Positions 1 to 8,766 are shown, counted from the stretch's first letter. The stretch is DNA of 64,000 nucleotides from Pyxidicoccus xibeiensis (GCF_024198175.1 NZ_JAJVKV010000019.1:98800-162799); one strand, 5' to 3'. Made by a program: numbers and translations. Notes: generated by a model from the sequence alone, not told the origin.

Positions 1-144
1 GTCTGGGTTCTCCGGATCGAAAAGGAGAACGGGAAGATGCAGGAGTACCGCTGCGCCACGGAGAACCAGGCGAAGCAGCTGGCGATGATTCTCTCCAGGC
101 CGGACACGGGCGGCCCGCCGCGCGCGCCGGCCGAGTCTCGCTGA
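1..144 (+). CDS. C-terminal fragment of an unrecognised protein
   Basis: An open frame enters from the left edge and stops with TGA at 142-144. The visible 47 residues have a short charged stretch with a Trp near the edge (WVLRIEKENGKMQEYRC), then a helix-like segment and a Pro/Gly/Ala-rich tail. The start lies outside the window, so the family cannot be named. The next gene begins 83 bases downstream on the same strand. The call rests on uninterrupted frame and GC-rich third positions only. Confidence 0.45.
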   Translation, partial: VWVLRIEKENGKMQEYRCATENQAKQLAMILSRPDTGGPPRAPAESR

Positions 145-227
145 AGACCCCGCCACCTCCCCGCCGGCCACACCTGGCGGTTCTCACTCGGGCTCGAAAC
201 GGCTAAGGCACGGGACAGGAGACGCCC

Positions 228-1088
228 GTGCCCCACCCCATCGAGTCGCTCACCGTCGACGCCCAGGGCCTGCCCCTGCACGTGCGCCAGCGCAACCCCG
301 CGGGCGCGCCGGCCGTCCTGTTCCTCCACGGCTGGCTGGACCACTCGCACAGCTTCGACGCTGTCCTGCCGCACCTGCCCGACGCGTGGCGCCTGGCGCT
401 GCTGGACTTCCGGGGCATGGGGCGCAGCGGCCACGTGGGCCCCGGCGGCACCTACCACTTCAGCGACTACGTGCTGGACGTGGAGTGCGCGCTGGACGGG
501 CTGGGCCTGGACGCGGTGCACCTGGTGGGGCACTCGCTGGGCGGCATCGTCTGCCTGGCCTACGCCGCCGCGCGCCCCAAGCGCGTGAAGAGCGTGTTCC
601 TCATCGAAAGCCTGGGCCCTTCCGGAGGCACGCCGGGCGCGTCGCTGGACCGGCTGCGCGGCTTCCTGGACGACGTCCACCGGCCCCCCAACCGCAAGCG
701 CTACGCCAGCGTGGAGGACGCCGCCGCGCGCCTGCGCGAGAACAACCCGTCCCTGCCGGAGCCGGCCGCGCTGCACCTGGCCCGCCATGGCACCGAGCCC
801 TTCGAGGGCGGCGTGGCCTTCACGTTTGATCCACGACACCGCCGCCGCTTCGGCCAGGCCTATGACGAGGCGCAGTGGCGGGCGCTCCAGGCCGGCGTCA
901 CCTGCCCCGTGCAGCTGCTGCGCGCCACCGACGGCCTCGCGCCGGACGAGGCCCTGCTGCGCGGCCGGCTGGAGGCCCTTCCCACGCTCGTCCCGCCGCC
1001 GCTCGTCATCCCCGGGGGCCACCACGTCCACCTGGAGCAGCCGGAAGCTGTCGCCCAGGCCGTCTCCGCCTTCATCCGCGGACCCTGA
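228..1088 (+). CDS. Alpha/beta hydrolase
   Basis: A 286-residue serine hydrolase of the alpha/beta fold, probably cytoplasmic because no signal peptide is visible. The oxyanion segment FLHGWLDHS lies at about residues 33-40 and the nucleophile elbow GHSLGG at 101-106 (Ser103). A candidate acid lies in RATDGLAPDE, and the catalytic His is in the GGHHVHLEQPE segment near the C-terminus. The chosen GTG start at 228 follows AGGAGA at 217-222 with good spacing. Length and motif order fit esterases, haloalkane dehalogenase-like or MhpC-like enzymes. The substrate cannot be inferred. It appears to be a single-gene unit followed by a weak hairpin. Confidence 0.9.
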   Translation: MPHPIESLTVDAQGLPLHVRQRNPAGAPAVLFLHGWLDHSHSFDAVLPHLPDAWRLALLDFRGMGRSGHVGPGGTYHFSDYVLDVECALDGLGLDAVHLVGHSLGGIVCLAYAAARPKRVKSVFLIESLGPSGGTPGASLDRLRGFLDDVHRPPNRKRYASVEDAAARLRENNPSLPEPAALHLARHGTEPFEGGVAFTFDPRHRRRFGQAYDEAQWRALQAGVTCPVQLLRATDGLAPDEALLRGRLEALPTLVPPPLVIPGGHHVHLEQPEAVAQAVSAFIRGP

Positions 1089-1111
1089 ACACCCTCCAAA
1101 AAGGTCGGGAA

Positions 1112-1141
1112 AACTCTTTCACCCTCCAGGGCAAGAGAGTT
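1112..1141 (+). terminator. Weak hairpin downstream of the hydrolase
   Basis: AACTCT at 1112-1117 pairs with AGAGTT at 1136-1141, with a small inner CCCT/AGGG stem. A pyrimidine run follows. It lies 23 bases after the hydrolase stop, so a terminator role is plausible, but the stem is interrupted. Confidence 0.35.
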
Positions 1142-1302
1142 CCTTCCTCCCGTCACGCCCGGCGCGCGCTCCCCCAACCCCCTGATTTCACGAGCCCCTC
1201 CAGGCCCGGACGGGTTGGTACGCGAATTGATTACGGAGGGCGCGGTGGATCACGCACCAGACCCTGTTGGGTGCGTGTGGGGAGAAGGGTGGGGAGCGGA
1301 AG

Positions 1303-4300
1303 ATGAGGATGGGGCTGAAGGGGCGTGTGTTCGCGCTGGCGTTGCTCGCCACCACCGGGGTGGCATGCCACGAGGGGGATGAGACCCGCGCGGTGCAGGC
1401 AACGGCCGTGCTGGACGTTGACGTGCTCGACTTCGGCGAGGTGCCGGTGGGCGAGTGGCGGGAGAAGCAGGTGCGCATCCGGAACGTCGGGTACGTGCCC
1501 TTCTTCGCGCTCGACGCACTGGGACTCGCTGGCAACCCCTCCTATCAGGTGGAGCTCGGGGAGGGCGGTGGACGGGTGATGCCGGGTGAGTCCCACCTGG
1601 TGCACGTGCGGTTCCACCCGCTGAGGGAAGGGCTGACCGAGGAGACGGTCAGCGTGACGACGGACGCCAACCAGGGCGCGCAGGCCCAGGTGCGGGCGAT
1701 GGGCCTTGGGACGCCCACGCCAATCGGCGTGTACCCGCCGCTCTTGGACTACGAGACGCTCGAGGTGGACAGCGAGCGCACGCTGGAAGTGACGGTGACC
1801 AACCCGGTGGACCTGCCGCTGACGCTGGCGGTGAGGGGCGACAGCCCGGACCCGTTCACTCCGGACACCATCACCATTCCGCCGAACGCGTCGGCGAAGG
1901 TGAGCACGAAGTACCTGCCCCGGGGCCTGGGGGCCATGGGCGCGCGCCTGGAGGTCCGCTCGTGCGAGGACTGCACGCCCTCGGTGGTGGACCTGAAGGG
2001 CAACTCGGTGGCCAACGCCTTCGCGTTCGACCCGGCGCCGGTGCCGTTCGACCAGATTCCGGTGCACGAGCGCACGGAGTCGTACACCCGCGCGCGCAAC
2101 ATCACCTGGCGCCCGGTGAGCATCTCCAAGCTCGTCACCAGTGACAGGGCCTTCGTGCCGCTCTCCAAGCCGGAGGGCACCACGGTGCAGCCGGGCGAGA
2201 CGGTGGAGATGAAGATGGAGTTCGCCGCCCGCTTCTCGGGCCCGAACGTGGGCGACCTCACCGTGCACTACACGTCCGACAAGGCGCGGCAGTCGCAGGT
2301 GATTCTGGACGCGCGCGGCGGCCGGCCCACGCTGGCGGTGACGCCCGTAGCGCTGGACTTCGGCGAGCTGCCGGTGGGCGGCAAGGTGGAGAAGGTCATC
2401 CGCATCACCAACGCGGGCAGCAACGGCAACCTGACCTTCACCGGCGTGCGCGCGGACGGCGCCAGCGCCCAGTTCAGCGTGGACGTGCCCACCCGCGGCA
2501 CCCAGCGCTACGCGTGGAGCGGCGGCACCTGGCCCACGCTGGACTCGCCCGGGCTGACCATTGCCCCCGGCAACGACGCGCTGGAGCTGAAGGTCTACTT
2601 CGAGCCCAAGTCGGAGGGCGTCTGGACGGCGACGCTGAACGTGCGCTCGGACGACATGTTCAGCCCGGAGCGGCAGATTGTCCTCACCGGCCGGGCGCGC
2701 GCCAGCGGCCCCTGCGTGTACGAGCTGCTGCCGCAGCCGGCGATGGACTTCGGCAACGTGGTGCCGGGGCGCGGCGCGGTGCTGGGCTTCTACTTCCGCA
2801 ACCCGGGCCGCGCCGAGTGCGCGGTGAAGGACATCCACATCTCCAATGACGGCGGGGGCGCCTTCTTCATGCCGGGCGGCCGGCTGACGGGCGGCGTGGT
2901 CGTCTACGACACGGCCTTCAGCGCCATGGTGGCCTTCCGGCCTCCGGCGGAGGGCACCTTCACGGGCGAGCTGCGGATGACGGTGAACAACCCGGCCTAC
3001 CCCACGGTGACGCTGCCCCTGAAGGGCGTGTCGCGGGCGAGCTGCCTGGTGGCCACGCCGGCCTTCGTGGACTTCGGGCCCATCCGCTACGACTGCGCCG
3101 CGGCGCCGCGCACGACGTACGTGGCCAACCGGTGCAGCGAGCCGATTACCGTGTCCGACGTGTCGCTGGGCAACGGCACCAGCCGCCAGTTCTCCGTGCA
3201 GAACCCCGTCGCGCTGCCCCGCGTCCTGGGGCCGGGCGAGGGCTTCGAGCTGGAGGTGAACTACGCGCGCAACGTGCTGGGGCAGCACTTCACCCCGCTG
3301 TACGTGCGTGCCGACAGCGAGCCCGAGCCGTTCCTCATCGCCCTGCAGGGTGAGACGAACCACGAGGGCATCCAGGTGGACCGCTACACGCAGGGCACCG
3401 ACAGCCAGCTGGACGTGCTCTTCGTGGTGTCCAACACGACGACGATGTCGCCGTACCAGGAGCGGCTGAGGGCGGCCATTCCCTCCTGGCTGCAGCACGC
3501 GAAGGACCGGGGCGTGGACGTGCGCGTCGGTGTCACCAGCACGGGTCTGGTGGCGCGCGGGGCGCAGTGCGGCGGCGGGGCCAACGGCGGCGAGGCCGGG
3601 CGCCTGTTCCCGGTGGACGGCAGCAACCCGCGCGTGGTGTCCGGCAACAGCGCCACCGCGGCGGTCGACATCCAGGACAACCTGGGAGTGGGCATGTGCC
3701 ACAACCTGGTGCAGGGCCTGGAGACGATGCGCCAGGCGCTGTCCGCGCCGCTGTCCGAGCAGGCGGACGACCCGCGCACCGCGCAGACGAACGACGGCAA
3801 CGCGGGCTTCACCCGCGCGGCGGCCCGGATGGCGGTGGTGGTGCTGGCGGACGAGGACGACAACTCCGGCTTCAGCCCGGACAGCTACATCCAGTTCCTC
3901 CAGACGCTGAAGGGCACGGGCATGTCCCACCGCAGCCAGCTCTACGCGCTGGTGCCCACGGACAACCGCTGCTCCACCGCGGGCGACGAGGCGGACCGCT
4001 TCGTCTCCGTGGCGACGGGCACGGGCGGCAAGGTGGCCTCCATCTGCGACTCGGACTACCGCCCGCTGCTGGAGTCGGTCATCCAGCGCGCCGGTGACTT
4101 GCAGGCGGACTTCCCGCTCACCGCGGCGCCCACCGGCACCACGGAGATGACGGTGCGCGTGCAGGGGCAGGCGGTGCCGGCGACCCGGTGGACGTATGAC
4201 GCGGGCAGCAACTCCGTGGTCTTCAACACGGACGCGGTGCCCACGCCCGGCCAGGCCGTGGAGGTGCGCTACCGCAGCGTGTGCCGCGTGCCGCCGACCG

Positions 4301-4308
4301 CGCCGTAG
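1303..4308 (+). CDS. Choice-of-anchor D (ASH-type) lipoprotein with degenerate vWA-like domain
   Basis: A predicted exported protein of 1001 residues. The ATG at 1303 follows GGGGAGCGGAAG and opens a signal peptide ending near GVAC, a weak lipobox. At least six immunoglobulin-like ASH/HYDIN-type repeats follow, each with a hallmark such as LDFGEVPVG, MDFGNVVPG or VDFGPIRY. From about residue 700 there is a von Willebrand A-like domain beginning LDVLFVVSNTTTM. In active vWA domains this reads DxSxS, so the metal site here looks lost. A short beta domain closes the protein. Such proteins are common in myxobacterial envelopes and are thought to mediate protein contacts; the partner is unknown. 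A GC-rich hairpin lies between it and the kinase. Confidence 0.85.
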   Translation: MRMGLKGRVFALALLATTGVACHEGDETRAVQATAVLDVDVLDFGEVPVGEWREKQVRIRNVGYVPFFALDALGLAGNPSYQVELGEGGGRVMPGESHLVHVRFHPLREGLTEETVSVTTDANQGAQAQVRAMGLGTPTPIGVYPPLLDYETLEVDSERTLEVTVTNPVDLPLTLAVRGDSPDPFTPDTITIPPNASAKVSTKYLPRGLGAMGARLEVRSCEDCTPSVVDLKGNSVANAFAFDPAPVPFDQIPVHERTESYTRARNITWRPVSISKLVTSDRAFVPLSKPEGTTVQPGETVEMKMEFAARFSGPNVGDLTVHYTSDKARQSQVILDARGGRPTLAVTPVALDFGELPVGGKVEKVIRITNAGSNGNLTFTGVRADGASAQFSVDVPTRGTQRYAWSGGTWPTLDSPGLTIAPGNDALELKVYFEPKSEGVWTATLNVRSDDMFSPERQIVLTGRARASGPCVYELLPQPAMDFGNVVPGRGAVLGFYFRNPGRAECAVKDIHISNDGGGAFFMPGGRLTGGVVVYDTAFSAMVAFRPPAEGTFTGELRMTVNNPAYPTVTLPLKGVSRASCLVATPAFVDFGPIRYDCAAAPRTTYVANRCSEPITVSDVSLGNGTSRQFSVQNPVALPRVLGPGEGFELEVNYARNVLGQHFTPLYVRADSEPEPFLIALQGETNHEGIQVDRYTQGTDSQLDVLFVVSNTTTMSPYQERLRAAIPSWLQHAKDRGVDVRVGVTSTGLVARGAQCGGGANGGEAGRLFPVDGSNPRVVSGNSATAAVDIQDNLGVGMCHNLVQGLETMRQALSAPLSEQADDPRTAQTNDGNAGFTRAAARMAVVVLADEDDNSGFSPDSYIQFLQTLKGTGMSHRSQLYALVPTDNRCSTAGDEADRFVSVATGTGGKVASICDSDYRPLLESVIQRAGDLQADFPLTAAPTGTTEMTVRVQGQAVPATRWTYDAGSNSVVFNTDAVPTPGQAVEVRYRSVCRVPPTAP

Positions 4309-4345
4309 AGGATTCACGGACCCGGGGGTTGACAGGGGAGTCCGG

Positions 4346-4369
4346 GCGGCGCGGGAAATGACGCGCCGC
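4346..4369 (+). terminator. GC-rich hairpin between lipoprotein and kinase genes
   Basis: GCGGCGCG at 4346-4353 pairs perfectly with CGCGCCGC at 4362-4369 around an 8-base loop. There is no T-run. It sits 37 bases past the lipoprotein stop, so partial termination or attenuation before the kinase is possible. Confidence 0.4.
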
Positions 4370-4401
4370 GGGCTTCCTCCCCCGGGCCCGGCGCGGCTAT
4401 C

Positions 4402-5838
4402 GTGGCGGCCGTCGTGGAAACGTTCGGCCGCTATGAGCTCCTCCGGAGAATCGCCGTTGGCGGCATGGGGGCCGTCTACCTCGCCCGTCAGAAGGGCCCG
4501 GTGGGCTTCCAGAAGCTGCTGGTGCTCAAGCGGCTCCTGCCGCACCTGTCCGAGGACAGCGAGTTCATCGAGATGTTCCTCGACGAGGGGCGCATCGCCG
4601 CGCACCTCAACCACCCCAACATCGCGCAGATCTACGACCTGGGCGACGTGGACGGGCAGTACTTCATCGCCATGGAGTACGTGCACGGCGAGGCGGTGGG
4701 GCCGCTGGGCCAGCGGGCGCAGCAGCGCAAGGTGACCATCCCCCTGGGGCTCAAGTGCCGCATCATCGCGGACGCGGCTGCGGGGCTGGACGCGGCGCAC
4801 AACGCGCGCAGCCCTTCCGGACGCAAGCTGGCGCTGATCCACCGCGACGTGTCGCCGCAGAACGTGCTGGTGGGCTTCAACGGCGGTGTGAAGCTCATCG
4901 ACTTCGGGGTGGCGAAGGCGTCCGGGAAGCTGTCCCAGACGATGGTGGGTACCATCAAGGGCAAGCACGCGTACATGTCCCCGGAGCAGGCGCGGGGCGA
5001 GCCGCTGGACCACCGCTCGGACGTGTTCGGCCTGGGGACGGTGTTCTACGAGCTGCTGACGCAGACGCGCCTGTTCAAGCGCGACACGGAGTTCGCCACG
5101 CTCAAGGCGGTGGTGGGGGCGAAGATTCCTCCGCCGTCGGAGGTGGTGCCGGACATTCCGAAGGCGCTGGACGCGATTGTGTTCAAGGCGCTGGCGCGCA
5201 AGCGCGACGAGCGCTTCTCCTCCGCCGGAGAGGTCCAGCTGGCGCTGGAGGAGTTCCTCATGCAGCAGAAGCTGCACTCCACGCCCGCGCACCTGGCCGC
5301 GTTCATGCGTGACTTGTACGCGGAGGAACTGGAGGAGGAGCGCTTCGCCGCCGAGCCCACCGTCATCCACTACGACCCGCGGCTGGCGGCGAAGCTGGCA
5401 GCGGCGGCGCCCCCTGCGGAGTCGAAGCCGGCACGGCCGAGCGGTGGCTCCTCGGCGGCGGCGGCGCCCGTGAAGGGTGGCGGGTCGACTCCGTCGGCGG
5501 CGCCTGTGAAGGGCGGTGGCTCGTCGGCCTCGGCAGCGCCTGTGAAGGGCGGTAGCTCTTCGGCCTCGGCTTCGCCCGTGAAGGGCGGCTCGTCGGCCTC
5601 GGCTTCGCCCGTGGGTGCTGCTCACGGCAAGGGCGGTGGCTCGTCGGCCTCGGCGGCTCCAGTGTCTTCCGCGCAGGGCAAGGGCCAGGGTGCCGGCCCC
5701 GGCAAGGCTCCGACGCTGGCGGCTCCCGCCGCGAAGCCCGCTTCAGCGAAGCCCGCGAGGACGGCGCCCGCGGATGCCCCTGCCCCGAGGCGCGCACCTC
5801 CCCGGAGCAGTGGCGGCCACGGGGATGACGAGCGGTAG
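4402..5838 (+). CDS. Soluble Ser/Thr protein kinase with low-complexity tail
   Basis: An N-terminal eukaryotic-like kinase domain occupies about residues 8-290: glycine loop VGGMGAVYLAR, Lys43 in VLKRLL, HRDVSPQN at 147-154, DFG at 167-169 and an APE-equivalent SPEQARGE. All catalytic residues are present; the VSPQN variant is frequent in myxobacteria. Residues about 345-478 are a Ser/Ala/Pro/Gly tail with repeated APVKGG units and no membrane helix, so the kinase is probably cytosolic. The start is ambiguous: GTG 4402 or GTG 4414. The second would give VETFGRYELL, a typical family start, just behind a TATCGT -10-like box, so it may be leaderless. Remnants of a DUF2381-lipoprotein pair follow directly. 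Confidence 0.93.
   Translation: MAAVVETFGRYELLRRIAVGGMGAVYLARQKGPVGFQKLLVLKRLLPHLSEDSEFIEMFLDEGRIAAHLNHPNIAQIYDLGDVDGQYFIAMEYVHGEAVGPLGQRAQQRKVTIPLGLKCRIIADAAAGLDAAHNARSPSGRKLALIHRDVSPQNVLVGFNGGVKLIDFGVAKASGKLSQTMVGTIKGKHAYMSPEQARGEPLDHRSDVFGLGTVFYELLTQTRLFKRDTEFATLKAVVGAKIPPPSEVVPDIPKALDAIVFKALARKRDERFSSAGEVQLALEEFLMQQKLHSTPAHLAAFMRDLYAEELEEERFAAEPTVIHYDPRLAAKLAAAAPPAESKPARPSGGSSAAAAPVKGGGSTPSAAPVKGGGSSASAAPVKGGSSSASASPVKGGSSASASPVGAAHGKGGGSSASAAPVSSAQGKGQGAGPGKAPTLAAPAAKPASAKPARTAPADAPAPRRAPPRSSGGHGDDER
5446..5672 (+). repeat. Degenerate tandem repeat encoding APVKGG-type units in the kinase tail
   Basis: About six imperfect copies of a 36-51 base unit encode variants of SSASAAPVKGGG. The last copies diverge to ASPVGAAHGKGGG and AAPVSSAQGKG. 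Lysines recur at fixed spacing inside the Ser/Ala/Gly background. The repeat lies inside the kinase gene and is likely to vary in copy number between strains. Confidence 0.75.
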
Positions 5839-5892
5839 CGCCAGCCGTCCCGCGTCTCTCGCGCAAACCGTCTATCGATAGGGTGACTCCAC

Positions 5893-6060
5893 ATGAGGGG
5901 GGAACCTCCCCGTGTGTGCTTACTGAGCAATGCCCTCAAGCAGGAGAAGGCCCTGACAGAGGAGGTCGAGCGCTTCCGCAAGGAAGAGACCTCGGAGGAC
6001 CACGCTCTTGCCTCCTTGCTGGCCTCGGGCGCGGTGGTGCAGACGCCCTTCACAATCCAC
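5893..6060 (+). pseudogene. Remnant of a DUF2381 family gene
   Basis: The translation from about 5926 (SNALKQEKALTEEVERF, then RKEETSEDHALASLLASG, then AVVQTPFTI) matches the middle of the intact DUF2381 protein at 42234-43151, roughly residues 142-190. The first ~140 residues, including the signal peptide, and the last ~115 are missing. The frame then runs into the remains of the partner lipoprotein gene in another frame. No convincing ribosome binding site precedes ATG 5893. This is a decayed paralogue, placed 54 bases behind the Ser/Thr kinase. Confidence 0.8.
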
Positions 6061-6436
6061 CAAGTTCGCGTTCCTGGGTTGCGCTGTCCTCTGCGTGGCG
6101 TCCTCTGGTTGCGCAGGCACTGCGACAAGCGGCGTGGCTCTACGCCCGGATGGGACACCTGGGCCGCAGGAGTGTTCCGAAAAGGCAAGGGAGGCGATGA
6201 ACTACCTGCGTATGTTCGTCGGCGAAGCTGCTTTGGTTCAAATCGACGCGAATCAATCGAGCAGCCCCATCCGGTACTACGAGGCCCAGCAGGTGAAGGG
6301 CGGCAACAAGATGCCCCTGTGTGCGGTCGCCCGCCTGGGACTGGGGCAACTGCGGAAGCGGCCCGAGTCCAAGCCCGGGACCGCCGTCCTCGACTCCTAC
6401 CGCGCAGGGGTCTTCATCGTGGACGAGTTCCGCTAG
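6057..6436 (+). pseudogene. Remnant of the DUF2381-partner lipoprotein gene
   Basis: In this frame the sequence encodes a start-less lipoprotein signal (KFAFLGCAVLCVASSGC), then GVALRPDGTPGPQEC and a C-terminus ending AGVFIVDEFR. It is clearly paralogous to the intact lipoprotein at 43162-43659. Two lesions are visible. The initiator region is lost at the junction with the DUF2381 remnant near 6055. A net in-frame deletion removes 38 codons between DANQ and IRYYE. The remaining C-terminal half is well conserved and the frame is open to TAG 6434-6436, so decay is either recent or the fragment is still under constraint. No proper start codon with a binding site is seen. Confidence 0.78.
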
Positions 6437-6550
6437 CGAGACGGCCCACGTCGGCCACGCAACGAGCGCAGCCTCGGTCCCGGGACACACCCAGCCGTCC
6501 GCTGATTGCCGGGCGAGACAACGAGAACGCTCGGCAGTCTCGCCACTGCG

Positions 6551-7492
6551 CTATGCGCCCGCGATGCGTCGGATGAAGCCGCCAATTCCCTGCTTCTCGG
6601 TGCGCGGCCCGCCCCGCTCCTGCCTTGCAGGCGGGGGAGGCATGGGGCTGCCCGCGGAGGGCCCCTGGCCCTTCACGTCCGCAGAGGCGGCGGTCCCATC
6701 ATCCGCCTGAGCCACCGAGAGGGCTGGAACCCTCGCGTTGCCGTCATTCGCCGCGCCCTGCACCTGCGCCGAAGAGGCTGGGGACGGGATGTTTTCGTTC
6801 TGCGCCGAGCCGTGGACCTGCGACCCAGGAATCGCCAGGTCAGACTCGTCCACCAGGACCAGTCCCAGCCGCCTCATGTCCTTCTCCGGAATGTCTCGCA
6901 GGGTGATGAGCAGTTCCCCCAGGTGATTGCGTGCATCCACACGAATGCTGAGCCTGTCGGCGAAGTGCCGCTGCAGGTTGTCGCGGTAGCGCTGCACGCG
7001 GGCCACGTCCTGTTCCGGAAGAGGGACCGGGGGTGACCGCTTGTGCTTCATGGCATTCTGCAGCTCCTCCACGGAGCAGTCTGCGAAGGGCTTGGACAGC
7101 AACGTCCCGTCCTTCTGGGGCACGGCGATGGGCAGGGCCCCCGGCTCATCCTGCGCCACGGTCAGGCCCGCCAGCTTCGCATATGCCAACAACGTATAGA
7201 GATTGCGCATCCCGTACTTCAACGCGAGCTCCTCGGTGAAGACCCGCGCCACGGCGCCGTTCAGCGACAGCACTGCCTGGCTGACCACATTGACCCGCTG
7301 TCTGAAGAAATCCCTGGCGTCCTTGAAGCCCCCCTCCTGTGCCAGTTCGCTGTCCACGACATAGTTGTAGAGCCGGCCAATCTGGTACGCGTTGCGATGC
7401 CCCTGCTCCGCCAGTTTCAGGATGCGCTTGTGGACCTGCTCCAGGGAGAGGTTGAGCGCGGGAGCAGGGATGCTGCTGTTGTTGGTTTCCAT
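6551..7492 (-). CDS. Orphan protein of unknown function
   Basis: A 313-residue protein not recognised as any family. Residues about 10-110 look helical (LEQVHKRILKLAEQGHRN, then AYQIGRLYNYVVDSELAQ). Residues about 150-215 form a second folded segment with ITLRDIPEKDMRRLGLVLV. From about 225 it is a disordered Ala/Ser/Pro/Gln tail ending in a basic, hydrophobic motif, GIGGFIRRIAGA, which might touch a membrane or a partner. There is no signal peptide or membrane helix. Several codons are less GC-biased than in neighbouring genes, so it may be acquired. It is transcribed alone; its upstream region carries two palindromes and a half-site. Confidence 0.72.
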   Translation of the reverse strand: METNNSSIPAPALNLSLEQVHKRILKLAEQGHRNAYQIGRLYNYVVDSELAQEGGFKDARDFFRQRVNVVSQAVLSLNGAVARVFTEELALKYGMRNLYTLLAYAKLAGLTVAQDEPGALPIAVPQKDGTLLSKPFADCSVEELQNAMKHKRSPPVPLPEQDVARVQRYRDNLQRHFADRLSIRVDARNHLGELLITLRDIPEKDMRRLGLVLVDESDLAIPGSQVHGSAQNENIPSPASSAQVQGAANDGNARVPALSVAQADDGTAASADVKGQGPSAGSPMPPPPARQERGGPRTEKQGIGGFIRRIAGA

Positions 7493-7625
7493 GGTTGCCT
7501 ACTCAAGTGCGCCGCGTGATTGCGACGCAGCCTGGAAGAGCATGTGCCGAGCCAGCGCTGGACGCGTGTCGTTACGCCTGTTTACAACCGACGTTGGCGG
7601 TGACTCGTCCAGCGGTTGGTCTCAT

Positions 7626-7643
7626 CGTCTCATTCATGAGACG
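7626..7643. promoter_or_regulatory. 18-bp palindrome upstream of the orphan gene
   Basis: CGTCTCAT and ATGAGACG flank a 2-base centre at 7626-7643, 134 bases upstream of the orphan gene start. A stem with a 2-base loop cannot fold well in RNA, so a dimeric protein-binding site is the better reading. Confidence 0.45.
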
Positions 7644-7690
7644 GCCAGCCGCCGTTCTCCCCTCCGCAACGGGAGCGCGACTCAAGCGTC

Positions 7691-7714
7691 CTGCTTCTGC
7701 ACGTGCAGAAGCAG
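7691..7714. promoter_or_regulatory. 24-bp perfect palindrome with an extra half-site
   Basis: The half CTGCTTCTGCAC at 7691-7702 is followed at once by its exact reverse complement to 7714. A further copy of CTGCTTCTGCA lies at 7740-7750. The block sits between the convergently placed end of the M50 protease gene and the promoter region of the orphan gene. It looks like an operator for a dimeric regulator, or less likely a terminator without a U-run. Confidence 0.5.
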
Positions 7715-7771
7715 CGGCCTTCCCGTGGCTTGAGGGGCCCTGCTTCTGCATGAGTGGGAGTGTCGGCCGGG

Positions 7772-8761
7772 CTAGCCCTTCATCGCGACCGCGCAGAGCA
7801 CCAGGCCCACGAAGAGCACCACCAGGCCGCCGCCCCAGAGCGTGGCCAGCAGCAAGCTCCTTCCCCAGGTCGGGGGCTGCTGGCGGACCCGCTCGTGGAG
7901 GCGCTGCATGGCCCGCGCCCGCTCCTTGTAGACGGCCTCGGGCTGCTCATGCTCGCCGCTGACGGTCAGCAGCGCCGCCGAAGAGGCATACAGCGCGCGC
8001 ATGGCGGGCTCATCCAGCGCGGAGGACTCGGCCGGGAAGCCCAGGCCCGAGCGCCGGAGCGCATGCACCTCGCGCAGCAGCCGTGCCTGGGGCATCAGCC
8101 CGAAGAGGGTGAACATCCCCATCAACCCCATCACCCATCCCAGAGGGATGCTGAGCGCGAGCATCGTCAGCCCCGCGAAGACCGAGAAGGCGACCTCCAG
8201 GTGCCGGTGACGGCTGAAGAGCAACACCTGGAAGAGCCGCCCACCGTCCAGCGGCACCACCGGCAGCAGGTTGAAGCCATTGACAGCGAGGAACAGCAAC
8301 CCCGCCGCGCCAAGGTCCGCCGAGGAGGTGGCCACACCCACGGCCCCGAGCACCGCGCCCAGGACAATCCCCGGCAGCGGCCCCAGCAGGAGGACCAGCG
8401 CCTCATGCCAGCTCACCGCGCCCACGTTGCGCCCGGACACCGCCGCGCCGAAGAACGGGATGAAGAACATCTGCACATCCCGGAAGCCGAAGATGCGCAT
8501 GCCCACCCAGTGCCCGGCTTCGTGGATGAACAGCACCGCCGTGAGTAGCGCCACGTGCCAGGCCGAGCGCTCACGCGCCGCCACGAGCACGAAGAACACC
8601 AGCGAGCCAAGCAGAACCAGCCAGGAGCCACGCGACGGGGACAGGGACAGGAAGGCCTGTCGTGAGCCGAGGTAGTGGGCCTCTTCGGGACTGAGGGGCT
8701 CGGGTGAGGCAGGGAGACCCGTGTCAGGGGATGCGATGTGGACGGACGACTCGACGGACAT
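7772..8761 (-). CDS. Site-2 protease family (M50) membrane metalloprotease
   Basis: A 329-residue polytopic membrane protein. HEAGH (80-84) in a hydrophobic helix and LDGG with Asp172 supply the zinc ligands typical of M50 intramembrane proteases. At least five or six membrane segments are visible, with a soluble helical stretch of ~60 residues before a last C-terminal membrane helix. The N-terminal ~45 residues are polar. No PDZ or CBS domain is present. The substrate is unknown; relatives cleave membrane-bound anti-sigma factors or similar. The gene stands alone. Its ATG has no upstream ribosome site but lies 5 bases from a -10-like TATAGT, suggesting a leaderless transcript. Confidence 0.9.
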   Translation of the reverse strand: MSVESSVHIASPDTGLPASPEPLSPEEAHYLGSRQAFLSLSPSRGSWLVLLGSLVFFVLVAARERSAWHVALLTAVLFIHEAGHWVGMRIFGFRDVQMFFIPFFGAAVSGRNVGAVSWHEALVLLLGPLPGIVLGAVLGAVGVATSSADLGAAGLLFLAVNGFNLLPVVPLDGGRLFQVLLFSRHRHLEVAFSVFAGLTMLALSIPLGWVMGLMGMFTLFGLMPQARLLREVHALRRSGLGFPAESSALDEPAMRALYASSAALLTVSGEHEQPEAVYKERARAMQRLHERVRQQPPTWGRSLLLATLWGGGLVVLFVGLVLCAVAMKG

Positions 8762-8766
8762 GGCCC

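Noticed and set aside
4329..4334. TTGACA as a -35 box for the kinase gene
   Set aside because: No -10-like box lies 16-18 bases downstream; that position is inside a GC hairpin.
1231..5625. A 1464-codon open frame on the minus strand opposite the lipoprotein and kinase genes
   Set aside because: Its translation is Arg/His/Gly/Leu-rich low-complexity sequence with no domain. It is the usual antisense shadow of GC-rich codons.
5893..6576. 227-codon frame from ATG 5893 as a new gene
   Set aside because: Only its first ~55 codons match DUF2381. It then crosses into the lipoprotein remnant in the wrong frame, so it is a pseudogene product.
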